The notes: generated by a model from the sequence alone, not told the origin. A DNA stretch of 64,000 nucleotides from Platycnemis pennipes (GCA_933228895.1 OW121848.1:93949470-94013469); one strand, 5' to 3'; counted from the stretch's first letter, positions 39,237-53,100 are shown. Program-made: numbers and translations.

Positions 39237-42200
39237 GGCCCAGGCGACCGCCCGGGGTGCCATGGAAATGGAAAAACTTTTTTTTATTCAGAGATTTAAT
39301 ACTTACTTCATGTCCAACTAGCTAAATAGCATAGATGGTAGCCTTTAAATTAATGTGTGTTCTTGGATTGTCTGACATACGAGTAGGTAAGTGGTGTATG
39401 GAAGGAGCATACAAAAATAATCTCTTTTAAAGATCATTGTTTGAGAACCCACAGATAGGATGAATACTAGTTGTACTAGTAGTGTTATGGAAGGTCAAGA
39501 ATGGCATGTTGTTAGGGCTGCCAATCAATCTTATTTTCCCGGATTTTTCATCATTCTTCGCACATTATTACCCAGGCCCTGTTTAAGGCCCAGGCGACCG
39601 CCCGGGGTGCCATGGGAATGGAAAAACTTTTTTTTATTCAGAGATTTAATACTTACTTCATGTCCAACTAACTAAATAGCATAGATGGTAGCCTTTAAAT
39701 TAATGTGTGTTCTTGGATTGTCTGACATACGAGTAGGTAAGTGGTGTATGGAAGGAGCATACAAAAATAATCTCTTTTAAAGATCATTGTTTGAGAACCC
39801 ACAGATAGGATGAATACTAGTTGTACTAGTAGTGTTATGGAAGGTCAAGAATGGCATGTTGTTAGGGCTGCCAATCAATCTTATTTTCCCGGATTTTTCA
39901 TCATTCTTCGCACATTATTACCCAGGCCCTGTTTAAGGCCCGGGCGACCGCCCGGGGTGCCATGGAAATGGAAAAACTTTTTTTTATTCAGAGATTTAAT
40001 ACTTACTTCATGTCCAACTAGCTAAATAGCATAGATGGTAGCCTTTAAATTAATGTGTGTTCTTGGATTGTCTGACATACGAGTAGGTAAGTGGTGTATG
40101 GAAGGAGCATACAAAAATAATCTCTTTTAAAGATCATTGTTTGAGAACCCACAGATAGGATGAATACTAGTTGTACTAGTAGTGTTATGGAAGGTCAAGA
40201 ATGGCATGTTGTTAGGGCTGCCAATCAATCTTATTTTCCCGGATTTTTCATCATTCTTCGCACATTATTACCCAGGCCCTGTTTAAGGCCCAGGCGACCG
40301 CCCGGGGTGCCATGGGAATGGAAAAACTTTTTTTTATTCAGAGATTTAATACTTACTTCATGTCCAACTAACTAAATAGCATAGATGGTAGCCTTTAAAT
40401 TAATGTGTGTTCTTGGATTGTCTGACATACGAGTAGGTAAGTGGTGTATGGAAGGAGCATACAAAAATAATCTCTTTTAAAGATCATTGTTTGAGAACCC
40501 ACAGATAGGATGAATACTATTTGTACTAGTAGTGTTATGGAAGGTCAAGAATGGCATGTTGTTAGGGCTGCCAATCAATCTTATTTTCCCGGATTTTTCA
40601 TCATTCTTCGCACATTATTACCCAGGCCCTGTTTAAGGCCCGGGCGACCGCCCGGGGTGCCATGGAAATGGAAAAACTTTTTTTTATTCAGAGATTTAAT
40701 ACTTACTTCATGTCCAACTAGCTAAATAGCATAGATGGTAGCCTTTAAATTAATGTGTGTTCTTGGATTGTCTGACATACGAGTAGGTAAGTGGTGTATG
40801 GAAGGAGCATACAAAAATAATCTCTTTTAAAGATCATTGTTTGAGAACCCACAGATAGGATGAATACTATTTGTACTAGTAGTGTTATGGAAGGTCAAGA
40901 ATGGCATGTTGTTAGGGCTGCCAATCAATCTTATTTTCCCGGATTTTTCATCATTCTTCGCACATTATTACCCAGGCCCTGTTTAAGGCCCGGGCGACCG
41001 CCCGGGGTGCCATGGAAATGGAAAAACTTTTTTTTATTCAGAGATTTAATACTTACTTCATGTCCAACTAGCTAAATAGCATAGATGGTAGCCTTTAAAT
41101 TAATGTGTGTTCTTGGATTGTCTGACATACGAGTAGGTAAGTGGTGTATGGAAGGAGCATACAAAAATAATCTCTTTTAAAGATCATTGTTTGAGAACCC
41201 ACAGATAGGATGAATACTATTTGTACTAGTAGTGTTATGGAAGGTCAAGAATGGCATGTTGTTAGGGCTGCCAATCAATCTTATTTTCCCGGATTTTTCA
41301 TCATTCTTCGCACATTATTACCCAGGCCCTGTTTAAGGCCCAGGCGACCGCCCGGGGTGCCATGGGAATGGAAAAACTTTTTTTTATTCAGAGATTTAAT
41401 ACTTACTTCATGTCCAACTAACTAAATAGCATAGATGGTAGCCTTTAAATTAATGTGTGTTCTTGGATTGTCTGACATACGAGTAGGTAAGTGGTGTATG
41501 GAAGGAGCATACAAAAATAATCTCTTTTAAAGATCATTGTTTGAGAACCCACAGATAGGATGAATACTATTTGTACTAGTAGTGTTATGGAAGGTCAAGA
41601 ATGGCATGTTGTTAGGGCTGCCAATCAATCTTATTTTCCCGGATTTTTCATCATTCTTCGCACATTATTACCCAGGCCCTGTTTAAGGCCCGGGCGACCG
41701 CCCGGGGTGCCATGGAAATGGAAAAACTTTTTTTTATTCAGAGATTTAATACTTACTTCATGTCCAACTAGCTAAATAGCATAGATGGTAGCCTTTAAAT
41801 TAATGTGTGTTCTTGGATTGTCTGACATACGAGTAGGTAAGTGGTGTATGGAAGGAGCATACAAAAATAATCTCTTTTAAAGATCATTGTTTGAGAACCC
41901 ACAGATAGGATGAATACTATTTGTACTAGTAGTGTTATGGAAGGTCAAGAATGGCATGTTGTTAGGGCTGCCAATCAATCTTATTTTCCCGGATTTTTCA
42001 TCATTCTTCGCACATTATTACCCAGGCCCTGTTTAAGGCCCGGGCGACCGCCCGGGGTGCCATGGGAATGGAAAAACTTTTTTTTATTCAGAGATTTAAT
42101 ACTTACTTCATGTCCAACTAACTAAATAGCATAGATGGTAGCCTTTAAATTAATGTGTGTTCTTGGATTGTCTGACATACGAGTAGGTAAGTGGTGTATG

Positions 42201-45200
42201 GAAGGAGCATACAAAAATAATCTCTTTTAAAGATCATTGTTTGAGAACCCACAGATAGGATGAATACTAGTTGTACTAGTAGTGTTATGGAAGGTCAAGA
42301 ATGGCATGTTGTTAGGGCTGCCAATCAATCTTATTTTCCCGGATTTTTCATCATTCTTCGCACATTATTACCCAGGCCCTGTTTAAGGCCCGGGCGACCG
42401 CCCGGGGTGCCATGGAAATGGAAAAACTTTTTTTTATTCAGAGATTTAATACTTACTTCATGTCCAACTAGCTAAATAGCATAGATGGTAGCCTTTAAAT
42501 TAATGTGTGTTCTTGGATTGTCTGACATACGAGTAGGTAAGTGGTGTATGGAAGGAGCATACAAAAATAATCTCTTTTAAAGATCATTGTTTGAGAACCC
42601 ACAGATAGGATGAATACTAGTTGTACTAGTAGTGTTATGGAAGGTCAAGAATGGCATGTTGTTAGGGCTGCCAATCAATCTTATTTTCCCGGATTTTTCA
42701 TCATTCTTCGCACATTATTACCCAGGCCCTGTTTAAGGCCCGGGCGACCGCCCGGGGTGCCATGGAAATGGAAAAACTTTTTTTTATTCAGAGATTTAAT
42801 ACTTACTTCATGTCCAACTAGCTAAATAGCATAGATGGTAGCCTTTAAATTAATGTGTGTTCTTGGATTGTCTGACATACGAGTAGGTAAGTGGTGTATG
42901 GAAGGAGCATACAAAAATAATCTCTTTTAAAGATCATTGTTTGAGAACCCACAGATAGGATGAATACTAGTTGTACTAGTAGTGTTATGGAAGGTCAAGA
43001 ATGGCATGTTGTTAGGGCTGCCAATCAATCTTATTTTCCCGGATTTTTCATCATTCTTCGCACATTATTACCCAGGCCCTGTTTAAGGCCCGGGCGACCG
43101 CCCGGGGTGCCATGGAAATGGAAAAACTTTTTTTTATTCAGAGATTTAATACTTACTTCATGTCCAACTAGCTAAATAGCATAGATGGTAGCCTTTAAAT
43201 TAATGTGTGTTCTTGGATTGTCTGACATACGAGTAGGTAAGTGGTGTATGGAAGGAGCATACAAAAATAATCTCTTTTAAAGATCATTGTTTGAGAACCC
43301 ACAGATAGGATGAATACTAGTTGTACTAGTAGTGTTATGGAAGGTCAAGAATGGCATGTTGTTAGGGCTGCCAATCAATCTTATTTTCCCGGATTTTTCA
43401 TCATTCTTCGCACATTATTACCCAGGCCCTGTTTAAGGCCCGGGCGACCGCCCGGGGTGCCATGGAAATGGAAAAACTTTTTTTTATTCAGAGATTTAAT
43501 ACTTACTTCATGTCCAACTAGCTAAATAGCATAGATGGTAGCCTTTAAATTAATGTGTGTTCTTGGATTGTCTGACATACGAGTAGGTAAGTGGTGTATG
43601 GAAGGAGCATACAAAAATAATCTCTTTTAAAGATCATTGTTTGAGAACCCACAGATAGGATGAATACTAGTTGTACTAGTAGTGTTATGGAAGGTCAAGA
43701 ATGGCATGTTGTTAGGGCTGCCAATCAATCTTATTTTCCCGGATTTTTCATCATTCTTCGCACATTATTACCCAGGCCCTGTTTAAGGCCCGGGCGACCG
43801 CCCGGGGTGCCATGGGAATGGAAAAACTTTTTTTTATTCAGAGATTTAATACTTACTTCATGTCCAGCTAGCTAAATAGCATAGATGGTAGCCTTTAAAT
43901 TAATGTGTGTTCTTGGATTGTCTGACATACGAGTAGGTAAGTGGTGTATGGAAGGAGCATACAAAAATAATCTCTTTTAAAGATCATTGTTTGAGAACCC
44001 ACAGATAGGATGAATACTATTTGTACTAGTAGTGTTATGGAAGGTCAAGAATGGCATGTTGTTAGGGCTGCCAATCAATCTTATTTTCCCGGATTTTTCA
44101 TCATTCTTCGCACATTATTACCCAGGCCCTGTTTAAGGCCCGGGCGACCGCCCGGGGTGCCATGGGAATGGAAAAACTTTTTTTTATTCAGAGATTTAAT
44201 ACTTACTTCATGTCCAGCTAGCTAAATAGCATAGATGGTAGCCTTTAAATTAATGTGTGTTCTTGGATTGTCTGACATACGAGTAGGTAAGTGGTGTATG
44301 GAAGGAGCATACAAAAATAATCTCTTTTAAAGATCATTGTTTGAGAACCCACAGATAGGATGAATACTAGTTGTACTAGTAGTGTTATGGAAGGTCAAGA
44401 ATGGCATGTTGTTAGGGCTGCCAATCAATCTTATTTTCCCGGATTTTTCATCATTCTTCGCACATTATTACCCAGGCCCTGTTTAAGGCCCGGGCGACCG
44501 CCCGGGGTGCCATGGGAATGGAAAAACTTTTTTTTATTCAGAGATTTAATACTTACTTCATGTCCAGCTAGCTAAATAGCATAGATGGTAGCCTTTAAAT
44601 TAATGTGTGTTCTTGGATTGTCTGACATACGAGTAGGTAAGTGGTGTATGGAAGGAGCATACAAAAATAATCTCTTTTAAAGATCATTGTTTGAGAACCC
44701 ACAGATAGGATGAATACTAGTTGTACTAGTAGTGTTATGGAAGGTCAAGAATGGCATGTTGTTAGGGCTGCCAATCAATCTTATTTTCCCGGATTTTTCA
44801 TCATTCTTCGCACATTATTACCCAGGCCCTGTTTAAGGCCCGGGCGACCGCCCGGGGTGCCATGGGAATGGAAAAACTTTTTTTTATTCAGAGATTTAAT
44901 ACTTACTTCATGTCCAACTAACTAAATAGCATAGATGGTAGCCTTTAAATTAATGTGTGTTCTTGGATTGTCTGACATACGAGTAGGTAAGTGGTGTATG
45001 GAAGGAGCATACAAAAATAATCTCTTTTAAAGATCATTGTTTGAGAACCCACAGATAGGATGAATACTAGTTGTACTAGTAGTGTTATGGAAGGTCAAGA
45101 ATGGCATGTTGTTAGGGCTGCCAATCAATCTTATTTTCCCGGATTTTTCATCATTCTTCGCACATTATTACCCAGGCCCTGTTTAAGGCCCGGGCGACCG

Positions 45201-46670
45201 CCCGGGGTGCCATGGGAATGGAAAAACTTTTTTTTATTCAGAGATTTAATACTTACTTCATGTCCAACTAACTAAATAGCATAGATGGTAGCCTTTAAAT
45301 TAATGTGTGTTCTTGGATTGTCTGACATACGAGTAGGTAAGTGGTGTATGGAAGGAGCATACAAAAATAATCTCTTTTAAAGATCATTGTTTGAGAACCC
45401 ACAGATAGGATGAATACTATTTGTACTAGTAGTGTTATGGAAGGTCAAGAATGGCATGTTGTTAGGGCTGCCAATCAATCTTATTTTCCCGGATTTTTCA
45501 TCATTCTTCGCACATTATTACCCAGGCCCTGTTTAAGGCCCGGGCGACCGCCCGGGGTGCCATGGGAATGGAAAAACTTTTTTTTATTCAGAGATTTAAT
45601 ACTTACTTCATGTCCAACTAACTAAATAGCATAGATGGTAGCCTTTAAATTAATGTGTGTTCTTGGATTGTCTGACATACGAGTAGGTAAGTGGTGTATG
45701 GAAGGAGCATACAAAAATAATCTCTTTTAAAGATCATTGTTTGAGAACCCACAGATAGGATGAATACTATTTGTACTAGTAGTGTTATGGAAGGTCAAGA
45801 ATGGCATGTTGTTAGGGCTGCCAATCAATCTTATTTTCCCGGATTTTTCATCATTCTTCGCACATTATTACCCAGGCCCTGTTTAAGGCCCGGGCGACCG
45901 CCCGGGGTGCCATGGGAATGGAAAAACTTTTTTTTATTCAGAGATTTAATACTTACTTCATGTCCAACTAACTAAATAGCATAGATGGTAGCCTTTAAAT
46001 TAATGTGTGTTCTTGGATTGTCTGACATACGAGTAGGTAAGTGGTGTATGGAAGGAGCATACAAAAATAATCTCTTTTAAAGATCATTGTTTGAGAACCC
46101 ACAGATAGGATGAATACTATTTGTACTAGTAGTGTTATGGAAGGTCAAGAATGGCATGTTGTTAGGGCTGCCAATCAATCTTATTTTCCCGGATTTTTCA
46201 TCATTCTTCGCACATTATTACCCAGGCCCTGTTTAAGGCCCGGGCGACCGCCCGGGGTGCCATGGGAATGGAAAAACTTTTTTTTATTCAGAGATTTAAT
46301 ACTTACTTCATGTCCAACTAACTAAATAGCATAGATGGTAGCCTTTAAATTAATGTGTGTTCTTGGATTGTCTGACATACGAGTAGGTAAGTGGTGTATG
46401 GAAGGAGCATACAAAAATAATCTCTTTTAAAGATCATTGTTTGAGAACCCACAGATAGGATGAATACTATTTGTACTAGTAGTGTTATGGAAGGTCAAGA
46501 ATGGCATGTTGTTAGGGCTGCCAATCAATCTTATTTTCCCGGATTTTTCATCATTCTTCGCACATTATTACCCAGGCCCTGTTTAAGGCCCGGGCGACCG
46601 CCCGGGGTGCCATGGAAATGGAAAAACTTTTTTTTATTCAGAGATTTAATACTTACTTCATGTCCAACTA
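39237..46670 (+). repeat. 350-bp satellite array, 21 full units plus 84 bp
   Basis: Every unit is exactly 350 bp with no indels, starting ggcccRggcgaccgcccggg at 39237 and every 350 bases to 46587. Units differ at only about five sites: a/g in cccRggcg, a/g in catggRaatgg, t/c and g/a choices in gtccaRctaRcta, and g/t in atactaKttgtact. Each unit contains a perfect 8-bp hairpin around cccgggcgaccgcccggg (in the g variant), a run of eight or nine T, and a 71-codon open frame that is conserved simply because units are nearly identical. The unit's GC-rich end and the right flank resemble terminal sequences of some hAT elements, suggesting derivation from one (inference). Confidence 0.98.
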
Positions 46671-47860
46671 CCTAATTTACTACTTTTCTCACTACTTAAT
46701 TTTAACTACTACATTTAACTGGTGAATATGAAATACAACAGGATTTCCTAAAAGGGTGAAGGGGGCGCCGAAATACTCTCTTGCCCGGGTGAAAATTTTG
46801 TCTTAAGCCGGCACGGCCGGCACGACAAAATTTTCTTTACCAGTTCAGACTTCTATACCAGTTCAGGATTCTGAAATTTTGAAAATGCCCGGAATTTGGA
46901 CATTTAAAATTTCAAAATACATTATTCCTTATCATTGGTTTATTTCCAAGGCACCCAAATCAACACCCGCAGAAGGAGTGCTTTAACAATATTTTAATTT
47001 TATGCAGAGAACTTCATTTGCATTCGCCTACATTTTTATCTATTTCCCCCCTGATGCAACTCTTCTCAGTAAATTAAGATCTTTCAATATATTTGAATTG
47101 AAACCCATCTCAGATTAATCTTGCGCTATTATTTCCGAGTGTGAGCAATGAAAAGAACATACAAGTTATCGTGAAAACAAATTCGCTTCTACTCATATCG
47201 GTGGTAGTAACTAGGAAGAATGGGTGGATGGGAAGTTTTTTGAATGAAAAAATGGCTATTTGTGGCCAAAGGAGGCATCATAGAGGAAAATGGTCGAAAT
47301 TGTCGGAGGAATATGCTGAGAGTACTTTAAGTTCTCGTCCCGCATCCGTTGGTGTGCATAGTAACTCCACTCACGAGATAAGGAGTTAGATTCCCGAACA
47401 TGTAATGGGTGTCACATACTTCGGAGGATACTTTGTTTACCAGAACAAACCTCTTCAAAGAGTCTTCAATTCCAACTTTCATTTCTTTCTGCTAAACAGT
47501 ACTCAGGCAAGCGCACAATTAGGCCAACTTCATGTTGATATTTCCTTATCGTGCTTTCTCACATTTTACGATAGCGAATAAAATTGAATATAAATATTAC
47601 CCCGTTTAAAATTATGACACTACATTGGTGCTAATTGTCTACTATGATTTAAGAAAATTATTAATTGTTCCTATTTATCATTTCCTAACCTGAGTCGTTG
47701 AATTACCTGTGTAACAATTTGGAATTGACTAGAACCCTGTTACTGGTAATATTTTTTAAAACCTTCTATACCTATAACAAACAGAATTGAAATTGATATT
47801 CCTGTGATGATATCAATTTTTCTTTGAGCAATAATGCGACACTGAATTCACTTAACTATC
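46671..47860. other. Right flank of the satellite, with a nested palindrome
   Basis: 46792-46834 is an inverted repeat: 11-bp arms aaaattttgtc and gacaaaatttt around a second small inverted repeat gccggcacggccggc. The sequence before it, gggggcgccgaaatactctc ttgcccggg, resembles hAT-type ends. Nothing recognised in 46840-47860. Confidence 0.55.
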
Positions 47861-47869
47861 TGCATCTAC

Positions 47870-47945
47870 ATAGTACCTTGCAATTCACAACAAGGGTGTG
47901 TGGCAGAGGATGATTACATGCAGCATTGCCGAAGAGTAAACATTT
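47870..47945 (+). repeat. Dispersed repeat fragment
   Basis: tgcatctacatagtaccttg, then gggtgtgtggcagaggatga resemble a sequence commonly dispersed in arthropod genomes (from memory of the pattern, not verified). Confidence 0.35.
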
Positions 47946-48234
47946 TACTCGTTGGTATGATATTGCCACTGATCAAGCAACCGATTTCTGTTAAAAACTA
48001 ATATAGTTAGAATAACGGACTCTTCACTTAAATACAATCTCTTACCACATACTAACATGTTAATGGACAGAAACTGTGCAAATTAAATGAAAATATTTTT
48101 GTTTACAAGCCAATTATGCAAGGAGATTAATATGCTCAGAAATTAATTATGATGTCCTTTAAAATAGCTCTGGCAGGTACAAATTAAAAAAATTTCCTGT
48201 GGCATATTTTACATGTCATTCATTTTGTGATCAA

Positions 48235-48400
48235 TAGAATAATCCCATTTGTTGCGGTGGCTAGAATAACGATCTGCCTGTCAGAAGGCCCGGGTCTGAA
48301 TCTCTAGAGTGGTGTACAAGTCCATACTTTAGTGTTGCTTGGAGAGGACCTCAAGTTCACTATTCCTTCCATCGCTGAGGACGTCAAACTGTGGGCTATT
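48235..48400 (+). repeat. tRNA-derived SINE, partial
   Basis: gttgcggtggctagaataac (A-box region) and cccgggtctgaatctctag (B-box region), then the body tcactattccttccatcgct, gaggacgtcaaactgtggg. Confidence 0.55.
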
Positions 48401-49224
48401 TTTACATATTGGTGCTTTTTTTTGAGATTACGCTGATACCAACATTCGGTTTCCCTCTTCAACCTTGTTCCTCCAAACTGATAATTGTGGCTCATAATCA
48501 ATGGGGTCATTTACCAAATTTTTTTAGTTGCCGAATTTGATAGAGTTTGTAAAGTAAAAAAAGAACCATATTTTTCTGTCCTTCAATCCATCAATTACTT
48601 CTCATGCGGTGAAAAACTGATGTTTTTAATCGTTCAGAATAGTGGGCGTGCAAAGGACTAGTACGTCATCCACTTCGTCCAGTCACAACTGAGACTGCGA
48701 AGCTACTTCGCCTTATCCCACTGGTGGACAATACAGAACTGACTCTGCCAATGGAAGTGGTTGCGACAGGATCTGAATGAGAAAACCCCGCCCCCCCTTC
48801 ACTTTCCTCCCTTTCCCGAAAAACAGTCACGGACGGGAGGTGGATGACGTAGATATCCTCAACACAGCTCATTTGGTGGGCGTCACCTTGGCTTATTTTA
48901 ATTTTTGATTCATGAATGAATGGCTCTGGTTAGAAGATTGTTTCACAGAAATTCATTTTTCATTTCCATCCAATAATTTATTGTGCAAAATGGCAATTTC
49001 GGTTCCGAGTAAATGTCCCCATTGCCCACCTATCCTGAATGGCTCTAATGATCTCGGCAGTTGGTCAGCCGAATAAAAACAAATGAAATGGCATAATTAC
49101 ATATAGATGAATATGCAGAATTTTAAAGAAGGCAATTACATCAATCCCTATGAAGTCATTCCATCTGTCATCATTGTACTACTGAGCTGTATTATTCAGA
49201 ATGCACAAATAATCTTCGAAGTAT

Positions 49225-49560
49225 GCAGGATGCACTGCATGTATGGGTTTCGAACTCCATACTTTGTAATTGGAACTACACTGCACGAAAATGGATGTGG
49301 GATCAAATCCCAAGGATACTCCTTTAAGATACTCACCATTTTCCTCTCTGATGCCTCCTTAATATTTAATGCTGTTTAATAATGTCAATGATAATGCATG
49401 GCACCTTTAGATAAGACCTAACTAATGCTATTACTGGTTTCTCTCCATCCCTCTTCTATTCCCTGAACAAATTCTACACTACACAATTATCTACCTATCC
49501 GAAACGACCTTATGTTGGCTGTTAGTTACCTCTTTCAAACTACCGCTGCCATTTCTCCCA
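49225..49560 (+). repeat. Degenerate SINE copy
   Basis: gatgtgggatcaaatcccaa gives a B-box-like core. The tail matches the SINE family: ctaatgctattactggtttc, ctctattccctgaacaaa-like text, and gctgttagttacctctttca. Confidence 0.5.
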
Positions 49561-49844
49561 TGCTGAATGAGCCAATCAGTCATAAAATCTTACTCTTTGA
49601 CTCCTCCGGCATTCTTAACACTCTACATTTCCTTTGGAGCCTATACATATGCAGATGTGAATGCATTATATATGCACATATTGTATACTTAGTTTTAGTT
49701 AACACGCAAAAGAGACACTCACAACAGTTTGAACGTTTCCGCGGACATGCCATATATATATGTATGTATGTATACTTAGTTATTGTATTCTTAGTAAAGC
49801 ATTTGCAACTATTGATTCAAATAACATAAATATTTTATACGTAC

Positions 49845-50183
49845 ATTTCACAGCATTTGCCATTGATAGACTGTTGCCACAAAATTTTGATGCTTGAATA
49901 TTATTTGATGTTGTTCCACTTGGAATCAGTACATAGTCTCTTGATGATGGTTCATTGCCACTTCCTTGTACGTCACATCCTTGATCATCATAAGGTCTTC
50001 CCAAATCATCAGTTGCCAAGGTGAATGAATCTGCTGTGTACTGTATCCCACAAGCACCATTATTGCGTTTGAAACACATGGCATAATTTAAAAGACCCAG
50101 GTATCTCCCGGCTCCATTATTGAAGTTGAAGCTCTCAAAAGAACCAGATTGTGATGGGTAGTACTGAAGGCATCCACTGGGAG
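49845..50183 (-). CDS. Exon: second CUB-like domain
   Basis: Acceptor ctttccatccag and donor GAAAT|gtacgt. 112 codons encode APSGCLQYYPSQSGSFESFN, YAMCFKRNNGACGIQYTADS, GCDVQGSG, SRDYVLIPSG and SKFCGNSLS. GCLQYY..SG..ESFN and M.C.RR.G.CGI.Y are recurrent in arthropod CUB-pair proteins. The domain lacks its last strand, so at least one more exon is needed. Confidence 0.88.
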
Positions 50184-53100
50184 CTGGATGGAAAGGAGAT
50201 GGTTAACAAATGTGCTACTTTGAATATTTAATCATCATTGCTTGCTAAAAGAAACTAGTTATGGTTTACCTTTTTACATTTATTTTCAAATGGCACTTCT
50301 TAAAATGTCACCTTGAAATGTTTAGAAATATTATCAGAGACCAAATGACAGGAGTACGACAAATATTTTGAAGCTTTATTTAAAGTTAGACTGAATCCCC
50401 ACTCCGATGCCAACTGTTATTTGAATCATTACTTAGTTCATACTTCTTGGTTTTAGTAGAAATGTTCAGTAACATAGTATTTTAACTGGCAGGAATTAAT
50501 TGAAATCAGTCACAAACTCTGGTAATGACTGGCCAATACAATTTCTGAAGCAGCAGTTCAATTGTATTCATCAGTTGTCATTAAGAATGAAGTGTAACAA
50601 CTGAGATAGAAAATGTATTCAGTTCACACTATTTTTAGAATATCTCATATGATTTAGCATTGGCTTGCTAGGCATTTTACGTGTGCAGACCATTGGCTTG
50701 GTAGGAATTGCATATTTTTCTTGGGTCAAGCACCTAGCTTGTAGTGGTACAGTTCCTAGCATGTAATCACGTGTGTAATGAATTATTGTTAGACACATGA
50801 TTGAATCTTGCCAGGAAATTCCCTTGATTTTTTGTAAAACATTTCCCTGCTACCATTACCTTTTTTGTCTCAAAGGCAAACAAAGAAATCACCGTTATTT
50901 TAGCATCATGATGAAATGAGCTCTCGATCTTGAATGATTTTATTGTATAGAGGTGCATATTTTTTTTATTTCATAGGCAGATCTCATGTTTGTACATGCA
51001 CTTGAGCTTGTACCAAACATTTGATGCATACAAAATTTTAATTCTTCAATGCCAACAAGAATGTTACGTCATGAATGATTAATATTGGAAGTTGTATAAG
51101 GAGTCACTTTAAAGATAGATGAAATGAATAAATAAGGTCCTCCTTATGTAAACTTACCGCAGAGTTCTGATGTTTCAGATGACGAGCAATCAATTTGTGT
51201 AACAATAATCTCCCAATTTGAAGTCATGCTTCCAGACAGCTGGAAGTTCAGTTGAACTGATGCTGTTCCCATTGTTGCATCCACTGGGACATAAACTTTT
51301 GAGAGACATAAGTAAGTCCAAATTTAGTCTGACAGGTGAAAAACGCATTCTATGTTGTGGATGTTACAGCATTAAACAGATACAAAGCATTTTTTTTAAA
51401 TTAGTGGCAATTTGTATTTGAGACAGCTTATTAAAACATTATTTTTTTTAGCTTATATGCAAATTCATCAAATATGTGCAATATAGTTTGAGGTTTCCAA
51501 GATCTCCTGCAAAAATTTAAAACAGATAGGTTCACTGAAAAGGTTAAATATATATATATATATATGAATAACCCCTGATTATTATACTGGATTTGATTCT
51601 GATCAGTCTCTCTGATCAGATAAATATGATCAGAGAGATGTCATATAAAATGTCATAGTATTTCACGTGTATCGTAAAAGAACACACCTATTAGGCGGTA
51701 TAGCAAAGGGTGAAACATGGTAGTGGTGGATGAAACATGCCTTGGCATTACCTATCCTTGCACGCTAGGGAAACAGAAATATATTTAGACATATGCCTTT
51801 TTAACCAGTAATCACTTCATAAATGAAATGCTTTATTTAAAGTTCAAAGTGAAATGAATGTTGAAGTTCCACTTCAAAGTGAAATGAATGATTAAGGTGT
51901 GATAGGTGAAAGTTGGGTAGCATCCATCAGAAAAAAATAGCCACATTCCCTTATGTCTGTGGGAAGATATTGTAACACCCTCCTAGTTCAACTGTTGGGG
52001 GAGAACGGGGTTAATGTTCCCCTCCCCCCCCCCCTCCCTGCCCCTGTCTCTTTTCGAGTCACTGGAAGGGAGAAGTTTGATTCTGATGTTTCAGTTTCTG
52101 GTTGAAGCAGTTTCTTTCAATGATGCCCAATTACCATGACTCAATGTGGCTAGCCATGCACAACAAATGGAGTTTTATTCATTCGTTAAATTTAGCACTT
52201 GCGAAAGCAAGAATCTACCCACACAGCGCAATATGTATTCAATACATATTGTGAAAGGATTACTTGAAGTATTCAATATGTATTATTGGCATATTAGATA
52301 CTGCTTTATGTCCTACTTCGTACACAAGTGGAATACATTTGAGGATGTATTCAATACATTTTAGGATACGTATTCAATACCTATTGAATATACTTGAGAA
52401 TGTAAAGAATATGTATCAGGATACATTTTCAATTCCTATTGAATGCACATGAGAATGTATTCAACCACATGCCATACACAAAAGTGTTGACTAGAGCATG
52501 GGATTTACAGAGGAGCTGTACCAATGTAGCCAAATGTATTGGCTAATACAAAAAAAAAACATTCTAGAATACCTTGCATGCCTATCACCAAATATGATTA
52601 AAAAAATATAGACAGTAGATGTTGCATGCTTACTTCATGTATGATAACATAAGTTATAGTTCTCATAAATGAAGTACAACCACCCAACTACCGACATTTA
52701 AGACCTGTTTATCCTATCATCCTTTGTTAAGTGACCTGACACATTTTCCAATTAAGGAGATGAGAATGGGAGGCCATACTAATACAGCTGCGGGCTGGCT
52801 TTAAATCCTTTGTGATAATGAAGTTGACTAAAAGATTGACATGGGTAAACATTTTTGCACCATAAAACATTTCCCCAATAAATATTTTGTGGATAAAAAC
52901 AAGCATGACCATTATGAATGTACATAACTAATATTATTTCAACAATAGGAGAGATAAATAAGATTTGCCCCCTTAATGCTGAGAACCAATATGCAATAAA
53001 GCAGAAGGGAGAGACTGTGTTGCTAAATATGAAAATAACTCTGTGAGTTGATATATTTTTTAATTTGATCTGGTGTTCCAAAAATTTTGATTTAAACTCC

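Noticed and set aside
39237..46670. CRISPR-like array
   Set aside because: Regular spacing, but the whole 350-bp unit repeats with no unique spacers, and the context is eukaryotic.
39460..46675. Twenty-one near-identical 71-codon open frames as a gene family
   Set aside because: They recur only because the 350-bp unit is repeated almost without change; there is no splice or promoter support, and the frame crosses the hairpin and T-run, so protein coding is unlikely.
48666..48872. Last exon of the CUB gene
   Set aside because: The frame is open on the minus strand but the peptide lacks CUB features (no GF.L.Y close) and no phase-matched acceptor was found.
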